64,000 nt of DNA from Thereva unica (taxonomy: Eukaryota > Arthropoda > Insecta > Diptera > Therevidae). Position 1 is the stretch's first letter. Each line of letters starts with the position of its first letter. Below, piece by piece: positions 33,273 to 45,115 of the stretch. The DNA lies in contig OX465283.1 in assembly GCA_949987705.1 (NCBI GenBank), forward strand, positions 71,557,720 to 71,621,719, given 5' to 3'. The position numbers and the translations under genes were made by a program. Under the pieces are notes generated by a model. It was not told the DNA's origin, did not search any database, and was given only the letters and a program-made list of their open reading frames with translations.

Positions 33273-35810
33273 TATCCCCTCGTTCATTGTACTTTAAAGA
33301 TCGTGTAACAAATACGACAAAACCTTAAATGTTCGAAATATTCCAAATTTAGTTTTTAGTCATACACATAGATCACATATATGTAGAATACAACAAAAAA
33401 CTAACACGAAACTAAAGTACCTCATGAAGGTTTCTTATTGGGTCGATTAGTTTCCGGAATTTGTGTACCACTTCATAAACTTCTCCTTAGGCACGTACTG
33501 CTCGCTATGTGCCAAACCCCTGTAATATGATGACTAGAATATAAATAAATACACAGTTCTCCACCATTTGTATTAGCATAACCCTTTAGAATGTCCCATG
33601 TATGTCACACTTTAATTTCGTTTCGGTTGGTTTATTTGCGCAATAAAACTCGATTTAATTATTTCTAGTTTACTCTGTTCGGCAAGTCTTGGTTGCAATT
33701 AAAATTAAAATAAAACTACCTCGGATTATTTTGTTGTTTTTTGACTAGATTTTCATCTAAATTAAAAAGATTTATTGTACCTTTACTAACGCCCAATTGA
33801 TAGCCCTACACCTACACTGTTTAAATATTCCGTAACTTAGTTAAAATTCAAGTTTAGTACGGAGGCAAGAAGGCAAGAATCAGTCATAAATGATTATCAT
33901 AAAATGCACAACTCTTTTTAGATTCTATATACAGTCTACTCCTTTTGTACACAGATAGCAAAGTGGATAGAGAACGGAAAACAAGCCAAAGTTATAAAAC
34001 TTAATGGAATGAATAATGATCAGCTCTGACATTTTAATGTAAACAAAAATAAGAGAACGACACATATAGATGCTGCTTTACAGGCAATTGACAATAGACG
34101 ATAGTCTATTCTATAGATTGCCTGCAAGAAATCACACGAGTCAACAAACTTTCCGAAGGGCAAACGAGCAATTTCAATCATCTTGAGTCTACGCCATGTT
34201 TATGCTGTTCAGCGTTAGAACGCTTGTACTCGCATGGCTTTGCCCAGAACTTGTATAATGTTTGCGCTAAATTGTTTATTCACCTGACACCATTGCCGAT
34301 AAGATGTTAATTTCAAGACGGAAAAAACGCTGATAGCAGCTGAACGGCATATGACCTTCCACAAGTGCTTAAAATGCTAAAATCAGCCAAGGTCCAAGGG
34401 CATGGTAACTTGGCTATATTGTCTTTTATTGAAGTTATTTAATGCAAATTGTAACGGTCATAAATTTCATTCAATCTGTCGTCGTTCTGGCCCTTTCCGT
34501 CTAGCACATGCAGGTCTACGCAAGATTATGGGCATCCATGTTTTTCATCCATCTGCGACTGCGCAACGTCCAAAGTGGCTCTACCGCAAAGTAATAATAA
34601 TATTTAAAGAGGCGACTTCTGTTTATTCTGTGGAAATGTCGCTGTGCCAACTAGAGAGCCTCACGCTTAAAAGTCAACGGATTGTTGAGAAACGAGATAA
34701 AGCCAAAGTAAGGCAAACAGACCTAAATTTGAAAACTTGATAGTGATTATATAATTTTTTTTGTCCGGGAGTGTTTAATTCTAATTTTATTATTAAGATG
34801 GCAATGGGGGGTTCTTGAGAGAAAAAGAAAATAATTTTGTTGATTAGATTGATATTGTTGATCTAGTCTGGAGCGGCAATGTTTGCTAGATTTCAGAAAA
34901 ATATACACACATCTAATCACGGGAGAATCTAATCATACTAATAGAAGAGAACTAAGTGACGCTGTTGGGGCTGACGTTTTCTGTCTAGATGCTTCGGGTG
35001 TGAAAATCGAGTAAATTCAATGACAAACATGTATACTAATAAGGTGTGGACAAGTAAAGTAAATATAACCGAGGTATAATCAAATTCTTTACGTAGAAAA
35101 AAATTCTAAGGTCAAAAATGTTTTTTTAATCTTAATATTTTAGTCAGGCTGTATTTGTTGAAAGCTGGTCTGACAGTTGCAACTAGTTTTTTGAATGACT
35201 TTTAAATATTAATTAATTTATTGGAAAATTTAGTGTTGCACTTTATTCATGCATGTTTTGAAAGATGTTTATTTATAGACATGAGGACTGCAAGTATACA
35301 ATTAATTGTAGGCAATTGAACTTTGTGACATTCTGTAATTGAAGGTAGAACAACAATTAAATATTTTAATTGATCGTATCTAGAATGTTTTGATGTACAT
35401 ATTACACTTTCTATCAATGTATTTATGATGTTCGGAGACATAGCTAGTTGAGGGTATAGATTGATCAAGAGATGCAGAATAGACCCTTTTGTAGGTACGT
35501 TTACGTCGCTGTGCCTAGAGCCATCTCAGTAAAGGGCAATTAACTGTACCCAAACTCAATTGTTTCGTTCCCTCTAGGTATGTAGCGATCTATCCAGTAG
35601 CTGTTTAACGGGAACCTGCATGTAACCTACATGCCCTCCAACCAACAGGGTCCCCGTCCCAAGATTAACTTAGTTTTACTTAGTACTTTCGAGGTAAACA
35701 ACGCTGCCAGCGTCCTGGCCAACACATAAATTTGTTCCCCTAAAAGTGAGCGAAAAACCTCCTAAACCCTCTAAAGTATGACATTTTAGAGAATATTTTC
35801 TACATACCCC
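33273..35810. other. 2.5 kb without a recognised feature
   Basis: A 112-codon plus frame at 34402-34740 has no domain I recognise. The patch at 35490-35740 is more GC-rich and may be old retroelement sequence. No element ends were found. Confidence 0.3.
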
Positions 35811-35813
35811 ATA

Positions 35814-36758
35814 CACTACAAGGTTTTATGCTTTCAAACAAGGCGTTCAAGCAGAGATTGACCATTACTACGTTTATAAGCGGAGTTTCCCTCCGGATGG
35901 AACTTTCGATCCGGAGTGAAACACCGCTTATAAACTGGGAGTGAAACTCCAGAACTTGGATTTTCGCTCCCGAAGAAAAAGCTGGAGTGAAACTTCGATC
36001 CCGGTTTATGTTGTGCTTATAAACGCTGACTTGGAGTGAGATTTTTTTCCAAGGGGGGAAAACTTAGTAAAGAAGAAGCTGGGGGTTTTATTTTGCTACA
36101 ATAGTTTTTTTCTTTATTTATTGATTTTTTAAATACATTAAATTAAACATTGGGTTTACAATTTGTCTTTGCTATGTTTTTAAATTTGAGCTTGGAGCTG
36201 TCATTTCAAACCAGAAAGTATTTTGGATTTTCACTCCCATTGCTTATAAACCCATCGGGAGTTTTACTTTGGACTGAAGATCCGGGAGTGAAACTCCGCT
36301 TATAAACGTGGTACATGTGTGGTGAATTTGGGTTTTGGTTTTTTGACTGTCACAAGTTTGTCCCAAATAAATTAATTTAAATGGTTTGATTTTTTCGAGA
36401 TTTTATCTAACAGTTCTATGTATAAAACTTCTCGTCTGGTGTTGTTTGTTGTGTTTCGTGTTGTTTTGTCAATTTTTAGTTTGTTTGCACATATTACAGC
36501 AATTTTTTCAGTATGAATAATTATTTCAATGACTACTGATAACTTATTTCTAGTTAAAGAGCTCACTTGTATTTGAAATCTTTAACCAAAATGAAAACCA
36601 TAGGCCAAGCTCAAGTTTGATGCCAAGACTGTGGGAACTCCTAAAAAGTTGTAATGTGGGTCCCTTTTTAAATTACAGGGAGGGAATTTTGTTTGGGACA
36701 AACTTATGACAATCATAAAACCAAAAACCATATTCCCCACACAGAAAACCTTGTAGTG
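35814..36758. mobile_element. Inverted-repeat element with CACTACAAGG ends, carrying a nested element
   Basis: CACTACAAGGTTTT at 35814 is the inverse of AAAACCTTGTAGTG ending at 36758. A second pair of inner arms, 36317-36372 and 36683-36743, is also inverted (GTGTGG.GAAT.TGG.TTTTGG and TTTGTCCCAAA). The CACTA terminus recalls CACTA/En-Spm elements, but no 3-bp duplication is visible, so I leave the superfamily open. A TA-flanked element occupies 35868-36311. A hAT end begins at the very next base, 36759. Confidence 0.65.
35868..36311. mobile_element. Nested small element with repeated GGAGTGAAACTCC motifs
   Basis: Ends CTACGTTTATAAGCGGAG and inverse CCACGTTTATAAGCGGAG match but for one base. 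TA on both sides (35866-35867, 36312-36313) suggests a Tc1/mariner-type target. Inside, CTTATAAAC and GGAGTGAAA motifs recur several times near both ends, which may be multiple transposase binding sites. There is no coding capacity. Confidence 0.75.
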
Positions 36759-37480
36759 CAGGGCTGGCGAACCTATGTCACCCGTGCCAAAAGTGGCGCA
36801 TTTGAAAATGAAGCTTAATATGTTGATATAGTATTAGAGTCCTCACCAGACATTTCGCATGTGGCCCAACTTCCTTTCTTTCTCAGATGTGCTACCAATG
36901 ATGGCGTGCTGATTGTTAAGTTTATTTGTTTTTTTTTTGGACATAAAGCTGAAGAAATTGTCACCATAGTCCTGGAGTCCTTAGTTTGGGCATTCATACG
37001 ACAGCAGTCGTACGACCGCGCTTCGAAAATGTCTGGCATTCAGGCTCTTATGAAGGAACTGTGTCCGCGCAATCTCTCAATTTAATAGGGTTAGCAGCAG
37101 CAGAATCATGTACAGAGATTGTTTTATTTTCTAGATTACTACAAAAACTTTATACGTTTTCTTTACAACTACAAAATCTATCCAAGGATCGATGGTCTGC
37201 TCGTCACTTCGCCTGCCGAGTTGTAAATGAAATGATGAGTTTCTAATGATAATGATGAAAACCGCCAACAAAGAATTAATCCAATGCTTTAAGAGAAAAA
37301 TTTAACTCTCTTGCCTCTAGACTGATTCTTAGTGTTCGTGCTACAAGCTGCACCGAACAGAGATGCTTTTCCACCCTGCGTCGTGTAAACAATTACATAG
37401 TTTAGATCTTTAACCAACCCCGAAAGATATATGTATAGCATTAGCCTTGCTCACCATTGCGGGAAAACTGACTCAAGACT
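36759..37480 (+). pseudogene. hAT transposase remnant with its left end
   Basis: It starts with CAGGGCTGGCGAACC, a hAT-type terminus, directly after the previous element. Across frames it reads FFLRCATNDG, then an EEIVTIVLESL segment, QSYDRASKMSG, LNLIGLAAAESC, LQKLYTF...SKDRWSARHFA, and near 37340 SCTEQRCFSTLRRVNNYI. These match in order the core and the C-terminal dimerisation part of hAT transposases, including the ZMYM1-like group. Frameshifts and stops are many and much of the middle is gone. No right end was found. Confidence 0.75.
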
Positions 37481-38955
37481 CTGACTAAGGTTTAGTGGTT
37501 GGTTGGTCGACTGTGGTAGATGTTTAAAGCCATTTTGTGGAATATAGGAAATTTATCTGTGATCCAATCTCCTATTGCCTACTACTCGCCTGGCTTTATC
37601 TAAAGCTGGAATTTACATAGGAAGTGAACAAGTATTTCCCTTTCGTTCGTCTCCCCGCAGCAACGCAGCAGATGTCTTACTAGATACCACACTTGGCAGC
37701 CTGGTTTCCTAACGCCCAATGTCCCGTAATGATTGCCGTAATTCTGGTAATATCTCGTCCGGGGTCTGTTTAGAAGGCCCATTTAGAAAAACGTATGTGC
37801 TATGACTGGCATTCAGCGAATTGGTTGGTGGTCATCTAAATTACTGTCTCCTGGCTGGAAGCGAGTTGCTGTTCCGCCGACGAGTTTAAATTCAGTGTTT
37901 TTGCTAGTGTACTATGGCTGGTACTCGCTGCACCACTTAAGCTGGAGTCAATCATTTTTCTTCATTCATAAGCTATGCGGAAGTGAGTGCATCCTGGTAA
38001 AGCCCGCTCACCGACTTACCCATACATCGGAGGGAACCGTTTACGACCAGAAGGTACTCTTCAACCACTAGCTGGCCACGCAGCCACCTTGCTTTAAAAG
38101 TGTGAGAAGGAGAAATAGGAAAAGGAACATACCTAAATTTGTCTGGCCTTGTCGCATTACCGATATATAGCTTAGTTTACCAGCTTACCACTGCCGATAG
38201 AGCCCACTGCTACCTTGAGGCACATTAGCCCCACCACCGCGACAAGCTGCGGGTACCTTGTAAGGACATTTTCTATAACTTGAACAATATTCTCAGTAGA
38301 ACTTAGCTGTAAGCGATCTTCTACTTGTTTTTCGATAACAAACTGAACCAGTCTCAATAAAATTAGTTAGCAGTTGTGCTTAAATTTATTGTTTGAGATA
38401 GCACGCAATTTTCAGCGAATTTTCCAGGTCCATTGTCTTCTACATATGTAGCAGAACGTGAATTTTCCAAAAAAAGATGCACGATTTCAAATCGCACATC
38501 TGTACTGTCAGAAGCTTTATGTTAAATCTTACGTGCCCAGATGACATGTGACAAATTTCGACGGTCACAAATGGCGCAAAATTCAAATCCTACACGTACC
38601 ACATGTATTCCCATTTAAAGTTGTTTCAGGAAGAATTTTCATACTACATATTCCTAACAGCATTTACATTTTGAATAGACTGCAATCTAAAAAAGAAATT
38701 TAACACAAATACTTCGACAATTTTATTGAAATTTTAAATTTACCTCGCGCTACTCTATTTTTAGATTTTTGGGCTTTGTTATAATTCAAACGTGATGGAA
38801 GTCGCAGTATTCCTTGTTTGAGTAATTAATTCAATTAATTTTTAATTCCTTCTACCATCTGTTTCTGCAGGTTAATCCAATTGTTTGGCTTCTTTGATAA
38901 ACACGCGTGAAATTCATTTTTTGAATTGCGTTAATTGTTTATGATAAGTAGGTAA
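37481..38955. other. Unassigned stretch
   Basis: An 89-codon frame at 37802-38071 sits in GC-richer DNA but shows no recognisable domain. Nothing else was identified. Confidence 0.3.
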
Positions 38956-38959
38956 AAAT

Positions 38960-40160
38960 GGCTTATTGCGAGCAAAATTTTCTATAGTGTATGGTCCTCG
39001 GGCAATGATATGCTGTCATCATTATCCTGTCCTTGACATTGAAAAAGAGGAAATCAATCCTGCTTCGAAATTTGCTGGTTTAATATTTCTTGCAGATTCC
39101 CGCAGAAGGTCTACGTTAAACCGTCCACGGTTTATGGCATCGCGTTTGACGTTTCTGATTTCGGCGATTTTAAGGCGAATAGATGCTAGTAACAAATGGT
39201 GGCCACTTCCAGTGTCTGCTCTCCTAAAGCCCCTGACATCCTCCAGAATAGTTCTCCATCTGCGGCTGACGGCCACGTGATCTATCTGATTTCTCGTTCT
39301 ACCATCGAGCGATACCCACGTCTTTTTGTGTATCTTCTTGTGGCAAAAGTAGGTTCCACCTACCCATGAGTTGGTGGAACTACGTTGGCCTTGATGTCCA
39401 ATTGCATGTGCAGCGGCCGATATGTGTGCTTAAGTCACCCATTAATACAATAATATCTCCCCTTGTAATAAAGCAAAAAACTTCAATCAGTCGCATATAG
39501 AACTCGTCTTTGATGTCATCTTCTGCGTCTTCAGTTGAAGCGTAGTATTGGACTACCATAGTACTTCTTAGTCTGGTACGCAGCCGTACGGTAATAATCC
39601 CCTCAGAAACTGGTGAGACTGGCTGGCAGAATTACGCCGACGTCACGCCATTCATAGGGCTTTCAGTTTCTTTTCTCCCAGAATATAAGGGCTCACCGTT
39701 TGGGCAGATATGTTCCCCGCGTCGGACCATCTGGTCTCGCTAAGTCCCATGATCTTGATTTTATATCGATTCATCTCGTTGAGGACTTCATCCATCCGTC
39801 CCTCGGCAAGCAGTGTTCTCACATTCCATATCCTTGTTCAAAAAGCAAAGGTCGTCGTCATGTTGTCCATCCGGTCTCGAGGCATTGTTTGCCAATTCGT
39901 AGAAATGAGGTTTTTTATGGGAGCGGGTTGCTAACCCTCAGTCCAACCGGCTTATCATTCTGTTTTTTTGGCACAGAGAGCACGTCATTTCTCCCATCAG
40001 CCGTTAGCTCCTTCCGAAGAAGTAACTCAAGAGGCACCGCGGTGGTGGGATTAGGACTTGCCTGAAGATCTGTTGGGTGTTTGTGGGCAGTGAATCTTCT
40101 CGTGTTTTGACAGAACTGACAAATCGGGTGTCACTATCTTTCGAGGCCTTTGTTAGTCGT
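38960..40160 (-). pseudogene. RTE-like LINE, 5' region and endonuclease
   Basis: Read on the minus strand from about 40140: an untranslated lead, then a NVRTLLAEGRMDEVLNEM-type start and KIKIMGLSETRW near 39745, a GDIIVLMGDL segment near 39450, WVSLDGRTRNQIDHVAVSR near 39300-39260, and SGHHLLLASI (39195) where the family has SDHHLV. This is the apurinic-type endonuclease of RTE elements, also found in host proteins of the craniofacial development protein 2 type. The SDH motif has become SGH, and stops and frameshifts break the frame. Confidence 0.8.
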
Positions 40161-40209
40161 TCACCCTCGCCCTTTCTAGTATTTTGGATATATAATTGCT
40201 TTCTTTCAG

Positions 40210-40590
40210 TTATTTGATGTACATACCTTTTTCCTCCCAGATGTGAATATGAGTTCTGGCAAGGTTCTTAAGAGTTGCCTCTTTCCATCCTGGCGATTTT
40301 TTGCTCTTTCGCCTTTTGCTTTTACAACTTCATGCACCTAATCCAGTGTCGGTGGTTTTATAGAAATATTATCTTGAGGAATTACAAAGGTCTCTGTCAG
40401 TGGATCTTCGTTTACTATGGCGATCGTATTTAATAAGTTTTGAAAATATTCTCTCCATCTTTCTTTTATGCTAGGAGGGTCTGCTCATGGGTTCCAATCT
40501 AATCTATGTCTCTGCAGATATCATTTTTTGGCTGAAACTTATTGCTGATCTGGTGTATCCTTTGTACCTTATCTCCTTTGTACCTTATCT
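40210..40590 (-). pseudogene. RTE-like LINE, central region, left part of a split copy
   Basis: It matches 48480-48665 of the 48-kb RTE copy, including AATAAGTTTTGAAAATATT and TGGCTGAAACTTATTGCTGATCTGG. The match stops at a short tandem CTTTGTACCTTATCTC, where a LINE is inserted, and resumes at 44895. Confidence 0.7.
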
Positions 40591-40621
40591 CATACTCCTT
40601 CATGTAATGTGCTATCTTGAT

Positions 40622-41365
40622 ATGCATGCCCCGGCCATATTCGCACTAAGTGAAACTCAAGTCACTGACACCGATTCTGATCGATTTCAGGTGGCTGGGT
40701 ATACCTTAGTGCACAATTTCTCCGACCATAGGGGGGTCGCCATGTATATTAGGAATGACGTGGCGTTTCAGAAGGTGTGCAATAGTACATCCTCTGAATT
40801 TAATCATTTATGGATTAAAATTATTCTTCGTAACCACGTCATATTCTTCTGTTTTCTATACAGAAGCCCTAATATCAGTAATGAAGCCTCCTCATTAGCC
40901 TTCGATGCTATCTCAGAACAAATCTCCGGATTTTTATCTTCCCACCCGGAGTGTGAAATCATTGTTGCGGGTGATTTCAACGTTCACAATGTCAATTGGC
41001 TAAATTACTCTAATGGCACCAGTGTTTCTGGCAAAGACGCCGAGATTTTTGCAGACCTAAATAATTTGCACCAAATCGTGAACTGTGCAACGCGAGTTCC
41101 GGACGTTGAAGGTCACGGAGCCCATCTGCTTGACCTATTTCTTACTTCGCATCCAACTCGATACTCCATCGAAGTTAGCTCACCCCTTGGCAACTCGGAC
41201 CACAAACTAGTCAGCGCTAATTTCCCATATCCATCTTCTACCCCAACCAACGCAGTTCCTAAAAAAAACTGTCTGGCACTATGGGAAAGCCAACTGGTTG
41301 GGACCACTGACATATAATAATGGACTGCTCATCTGAAATTATTCCATACAAATCGATGGCACCCA
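40622..41365 (+). pseudogene. LINE endonuclease domain
   Basis: Residue landmarks: FALSETQVTDT, DHRGVAMYIRNDV, FCFLYRSPN, IIVAGDFNVHNVNW (catalytic aspartate and asparagine), HLLDLFLTS and GNSDHKLVSANF (the SDH motif). All key residues of the apurinic-type endonuclease that nicks target DNA are present up to 41317. After an apparent one-base shift at about 41311 the reading continues DCSSEIIPYKSMAPK and stops making sense at about 41368, where foreign sequence begins. The frame as it stands ends at 41317. Confidence 0.85.
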
Positions 41366-42792
41366 AAAGTATAGTTGTCGCACTCATCCATAGACCCCCA
41401 AACTGACAAGTAAAAACAGACCTGATTTTATATTTTCCCTTTTGCACTAGTGATGTTTATATCTTTTGCTCTTTTCCCCATAGACCCCCGGATGTTGACA
41501 TACAGAATGTCAGTTGCTAAAACAGGCGTTAAGAACTTAAATCAGATACACATAAAATTTGGAAATTAATGAAAAAAAGGCATTTTAAAAGGTGAAAAAG
41601 TGAAAATAGTGTTTATTAATTTTTTTAAACAAAATATTTGTGTTATTTTAATGTTTTAAGTACGTATTTAAAAAAATGTAAATTTCAAAAGTGATTCCGG
41701 TGTTTACATGGAGTGAAAAAAGGTTTGTAGCCTATGGAACAAATTGGTGCCATGAAAAATTCCTCATGAGCTGTCCATTCTATATGTCAGTGGTTGGGAC
41801 TTATACGCTTTTTTCAAGCCACAGACTGGAATTTGTGTTTCCGCAGTGCCAGTGCGAACTATGCCGCTTCCTGTATTACTAAAATAATACAGGCAGGAAT
41901 GTGTTTGTTCATTCCTCATTCTACCATATCTATAAGGTGTATTCCTTCGTAAGGTGTATTCCTGCCTTCGCCAACTTTGGGTATCCTCTAATCTATTGCC
42001 TCTTGCTTTACGTATACGACTGGCGAAGGCCCTGGTAATGCCCTATTTCACGTACGGAAGCCTAATTTTTTCAAAACTTGATGCTGTCTGTTCAAGAAAA
42101 ATAAAAGTCGCGTTCAATGATACCCTTCGTTTTGTCTTTAAATTGCGTCGTTTTGATCATATCACGCACTATGCTCCCATTCTGCTAGGTATGACGTTTG
42201 AAAACTACCTAATATATCATCGATTAAAATTCACTTTTAAACTTATACACAGCAGATGCCCTGGATATTTATTTCAAAAACTTAACTTCTTGCAACTAAG
42301 CAGACAATCTAGCACACTTTTGGAACAGTATATGGTGAACGCTCTTACTTGTTCCAAATTGCTCGGATGTGGAACAAACTACCCGTTTATGTGCGGAGCG
42401 CGTCCTCTTGGCGATTTTTCAACAGGCTCTTGAAGGAACATCTAACAAATAACAATCTGTAGGGTCACTCACTTTTTGAATCTTCTTTTCATTTATCTTC
42501 TTTTCTTGCCATTTTTTTTTCTTTTATTTTATTATTAAAACATTATTTTTTATATTTTGTTAATATTATTTTTCAAACTTCATCTTGTAACTTCTTTTCA
42601 TTTTTCATTTTTCTTCGTTTTCTCACTTTTTTTTTAAACATTATTTCTTGTATTTTGTTAATATTATTTGTTTTTTAGTTTGTAGTATGTTATATTCATT
42701 TTGTCTCAGTCACCCAATTAATATTTTGTTTGTACGTTTGTAAGAATTATGTTCTTTTGTACAATTTTAAATAAATTATTATTATTATTATA
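41366..42792 (+). mobile_element. 5'-truncated LINE of another family, inserted in the main LINE
   Basis: The right boundary is sharp: a run of ATT units (42776-42792) is followed at once by KPRPNRWFNGEC in the frame of the host LINE. The left boundary is placed at the end of the endonuclease part and is less sure. The (ATT)n end, instead of an A-run, marks a different LINE family. The unassigned left part, 41400-41900, has a repeated CATAGACCCCC motif (41389 and 41479) and AAGGTGTATTCCT (41935, 41952). Confidence 0.7.
41954..42463 (+). pseudogene. C-terminal part of the inserted LINE's protein
   Basis: The frame reads YFTYGSLIFSKLDAVCSRKI, FNDTLRFVFKLRRFDHIT and GMTFENYLIYHRLKFTFKLI, a pattern typical of the region after the reverse transcriptase in jockey-group LINEs. 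A frame change near 42360 leads into MWNKLPVYVRSASSW and a FKR-like end at 42463. No active-site part is present. Confidence 0.7.
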
Positions 42793-44769
42793 AAGCCTAG
42801 GCCAAATAGATGGTTCAATGGAGAATGTAAGAACGCAATTCAAGCTAAGGAAGCCGCTTATAGAGCGTACAAACATTCCCCCAACGAGTCACTTCGGCGT
42901 GAGTATATCAAGTCGAGAAACTCCTGTAATTCCATCATCAGGAAGGTCAAAGCATCATTTGACAACAAATTGAGAAGTAAGATCCTTAACACCCACGTAG
43001 GCAGCAAAAACTTCTGGTCCTTGGTAACTTCCATTAAGAAGAATTTTACCTCTTCCTCAACCCCTCCATTCATTAATGGAAAGGAGGTGATAACAGAAAG
43101 CAAACCCAAGGCCGATTTACTGGCATCTCTGTTCGCCTCAAATTCTTCGTTACCCTTAGCTGATACGTCACCACCGGTCCTCGATCGCAACGCCCATTCA
43201 ATGGACGGAATTTTCTTCAGGACACGAGAGGTGTATAAATGTCTCAAAGATCTTGACGTCAATAAATCCACTGGCCCCGATAATATTCCCCCTATGGTTC
43301 TCAAAAAGTGTGCCTCACCCTTGGCTAAACCTCTGCGCAAACTTTTCGCCATGTCATATTTCTCCGGAGTTTATCCCAACTCTTGGAAACTAGCTCATGT
43401 TCAGCCCATTCCCAAAAAAGGTGAAGCCAGCGACCCTTTAAACTACCGCCCAATAGCAATAACTTCTGTTCTCTCCAAAGTTATGGAGACAATAATCAAT
43501 AGAAGGTTAATGAAATATCTAGAATCTAACCAAATTATTCACGACAGGCAGTACGGCTTTAGACCAAAAAGGTCTACTGGCGACCTTCTTGTGTGCCTGA
43601 CTGAACACATCAACCAAAGCATTCATGGCTTCGGTGAGTCTGGTCTGGTTGCTCTGGATATCTCCAAGGCCTTTGACAGAGTATGGCATCCCGCTCTGCT
43701 GTCGAAACTCCAAGCTATTGGTATTGATTCAGTTCTAGGGAACTGGATTGAGAGCTTTCTTTCTGGCCGTTCAATCAAGGTAGTATTGGATGGCGTTGAA
43801 CCCAACCCCCATTCCATTTCGGCCGGCGTTCCCCAAGGGGCGATTCTCTCGCCTACTCTCTTTCTTATATTTATTAATGATCTGCTCTCAATCCCCTCCA
43901 ATCCACTTCATAGTTTTGCCGATGACGGTACTTTGCGTTACTCATACCCCTCCGACAACACAGGACAAGCAAATGCCAGACCTTGTCTCTTAGAACGCGA
44001 ACTCATGTCCAACTCTCTTAACGAAGATATCCAACTCATTCTTGATTGGGGCCGCAAGAATCGTGTCGAGTTCAACGAAACCAAAACCAAGTACTGTCTA
44101 TTCTCCAACACAACCTGCACCAACCTTCCCTCCATTTCAGTGGGCGAGGATATTATAACAGCTGATCCATATCTGAACATCCTCGGCGTGACTCTATCCA
44201 ACGATCTGCGATGGAATAATCACATACTGCAAATCACCAAGCAAGCGTATCAATGCCTCGGCTTCCTTAAGAGATGTAAATTTCTCCTTCATCCAGCTGC
44301 CTTGGCTACAATATACAAATCCTACATTCGGCCACGCCTTGAATACAACTCGTATATCTGGGCAGGCGCCCCTAAAACCACCTTGGCTTGGCTAGACAAG
44401 GTGCAAAACCGCGCCATCAAACTCATTGGCGATAGCACCCTTTGCATCGATTCTTTAAGCCACCGTAGGAATGTAGCAGCGCTCAGCAAGTTGTACCGCT
44501 ATTATCGTAGCGACTGCTCCACTGAAATCAAAAACCTCCTGCCTGCACGGCAATTTTTTTCCCGCAACACAAGACTAGCCAACTCGGCTCACCCCTTCAC
44601 CCTACAACCCTCCCCTTCACGCACATTACGGTTTAGTAGTTCGTTTATAAATAGAACAACTCGATTGTGGAATTCTCTTCCGCAGTCGGTGTTTCCGAGC
44701 TCATATAACATCTCAGAGTTCAAACGCAAGGTACATCGACATCTACTCATGCACCCTCCAGACCCCTAA
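42793..44769 (+). pseudogene. LINE reverse transcriptase region, long intact frame
   Basis: An uninterrupted frame of 658 codons; the first methionine is at 42970 but the true protein continues upstream into the endonuclease. Counting from that methionine: NYRPIAITSVLSKVMETIIN near residue 156, QYGFRPKRST near 192, ALDISKAFDRVWH near 227 (first catalytic aspartate), AGVPQGAILSPTLF near 282, and SFADDGTLRYSY near 314 (catalytic DD, in a FADD rather than the common YADD form). ILGVTLSNDLRWNNHI and the C-terminal RTTRLWNSLPQSVFPSSYN follow. The reverse transcriptase itself looks undamaged. The copy is inactive because it is cut off at the 5' end and interrupted upstream. Confidence 0.9.
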
Positions 44770-44894
44770 CCTATCCTATTATCTTTCCTTCAGATCAAGC
44801 TTACTACTATACGCTGCACCATGACTTGTAAGACATGACGGACTAGTAGTACAAAGGGTGACTCCTAAGCTTCATCTTACCACAAAAAAAAAAA

Positions 44895-45115
44895 TACTAC
44901 CTTTATCGAAGTCTTCCTGTATCCGTGCGATCCTCCTATTTAGTCGTCCTCTCTTCGTCTTTCTGTACAGCTTGCCTGCAGACTTCCATCCTTGCTTTTG
45001 TGGGTCTACCGCTAATATCGTTTGAAAGGATTAACCTGATGGCGCTTATTAACTCTTAGTAGAATTCCTCTTTCTCCTCGTTCGCTTTGTCTCCTGTAGA
45101 AGCTTTGTCATCTTT
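44895..45115 (-). pseudogene. RTE-like LINE, central region, right part of the split copy
   Basis: AAGTCTTCCTGTATCCGTGCGATCCTCC...TCTTCTTTCTG-like text matches 48700-48830, the continuation of the match broken at 40590. Together the two halves show the main LINE inserted here. Confidence 0.7.

Larger units (their letters stand above)
40600..44890 (+). mobile_element. Main LINE, longest copy (5'-truncated, interrupted by another LINE)
   Basis: It comprises an endonuclease part (to about 41365), an inserted foreign LINE fragment (41366-42792), then the rest of the protein to the stop at 44769, a 3' untranslated part and an A-run at 44882-44893. It is inserted into an RTE element. The order of domains, endonuclease then reverse transcriptase without RNase H, fits the jockey/CR1 group of non-LTR retrotransposons; closer placement needs a tree. 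The 3' tail AGTACAAAGGGTGACTCC is shared with the SINE. Confidence 0.85.

Noticed and set aside
34402..34740. 112-codon plus frame as a host gene
   Set aside because: No recognisable domain, no splice or promoter support, and length is possible by chance.
37802..38071. 89-codon plus frame as a gene
   Set aside because: No domain and no flanking signals; local GC content suggests an old element but nothing identifies it.
43519..44201. Minus-strand frames opposite the LINE reverse transcriptase
   Set aside because: Shadow frames of the real plus-strand coding region.
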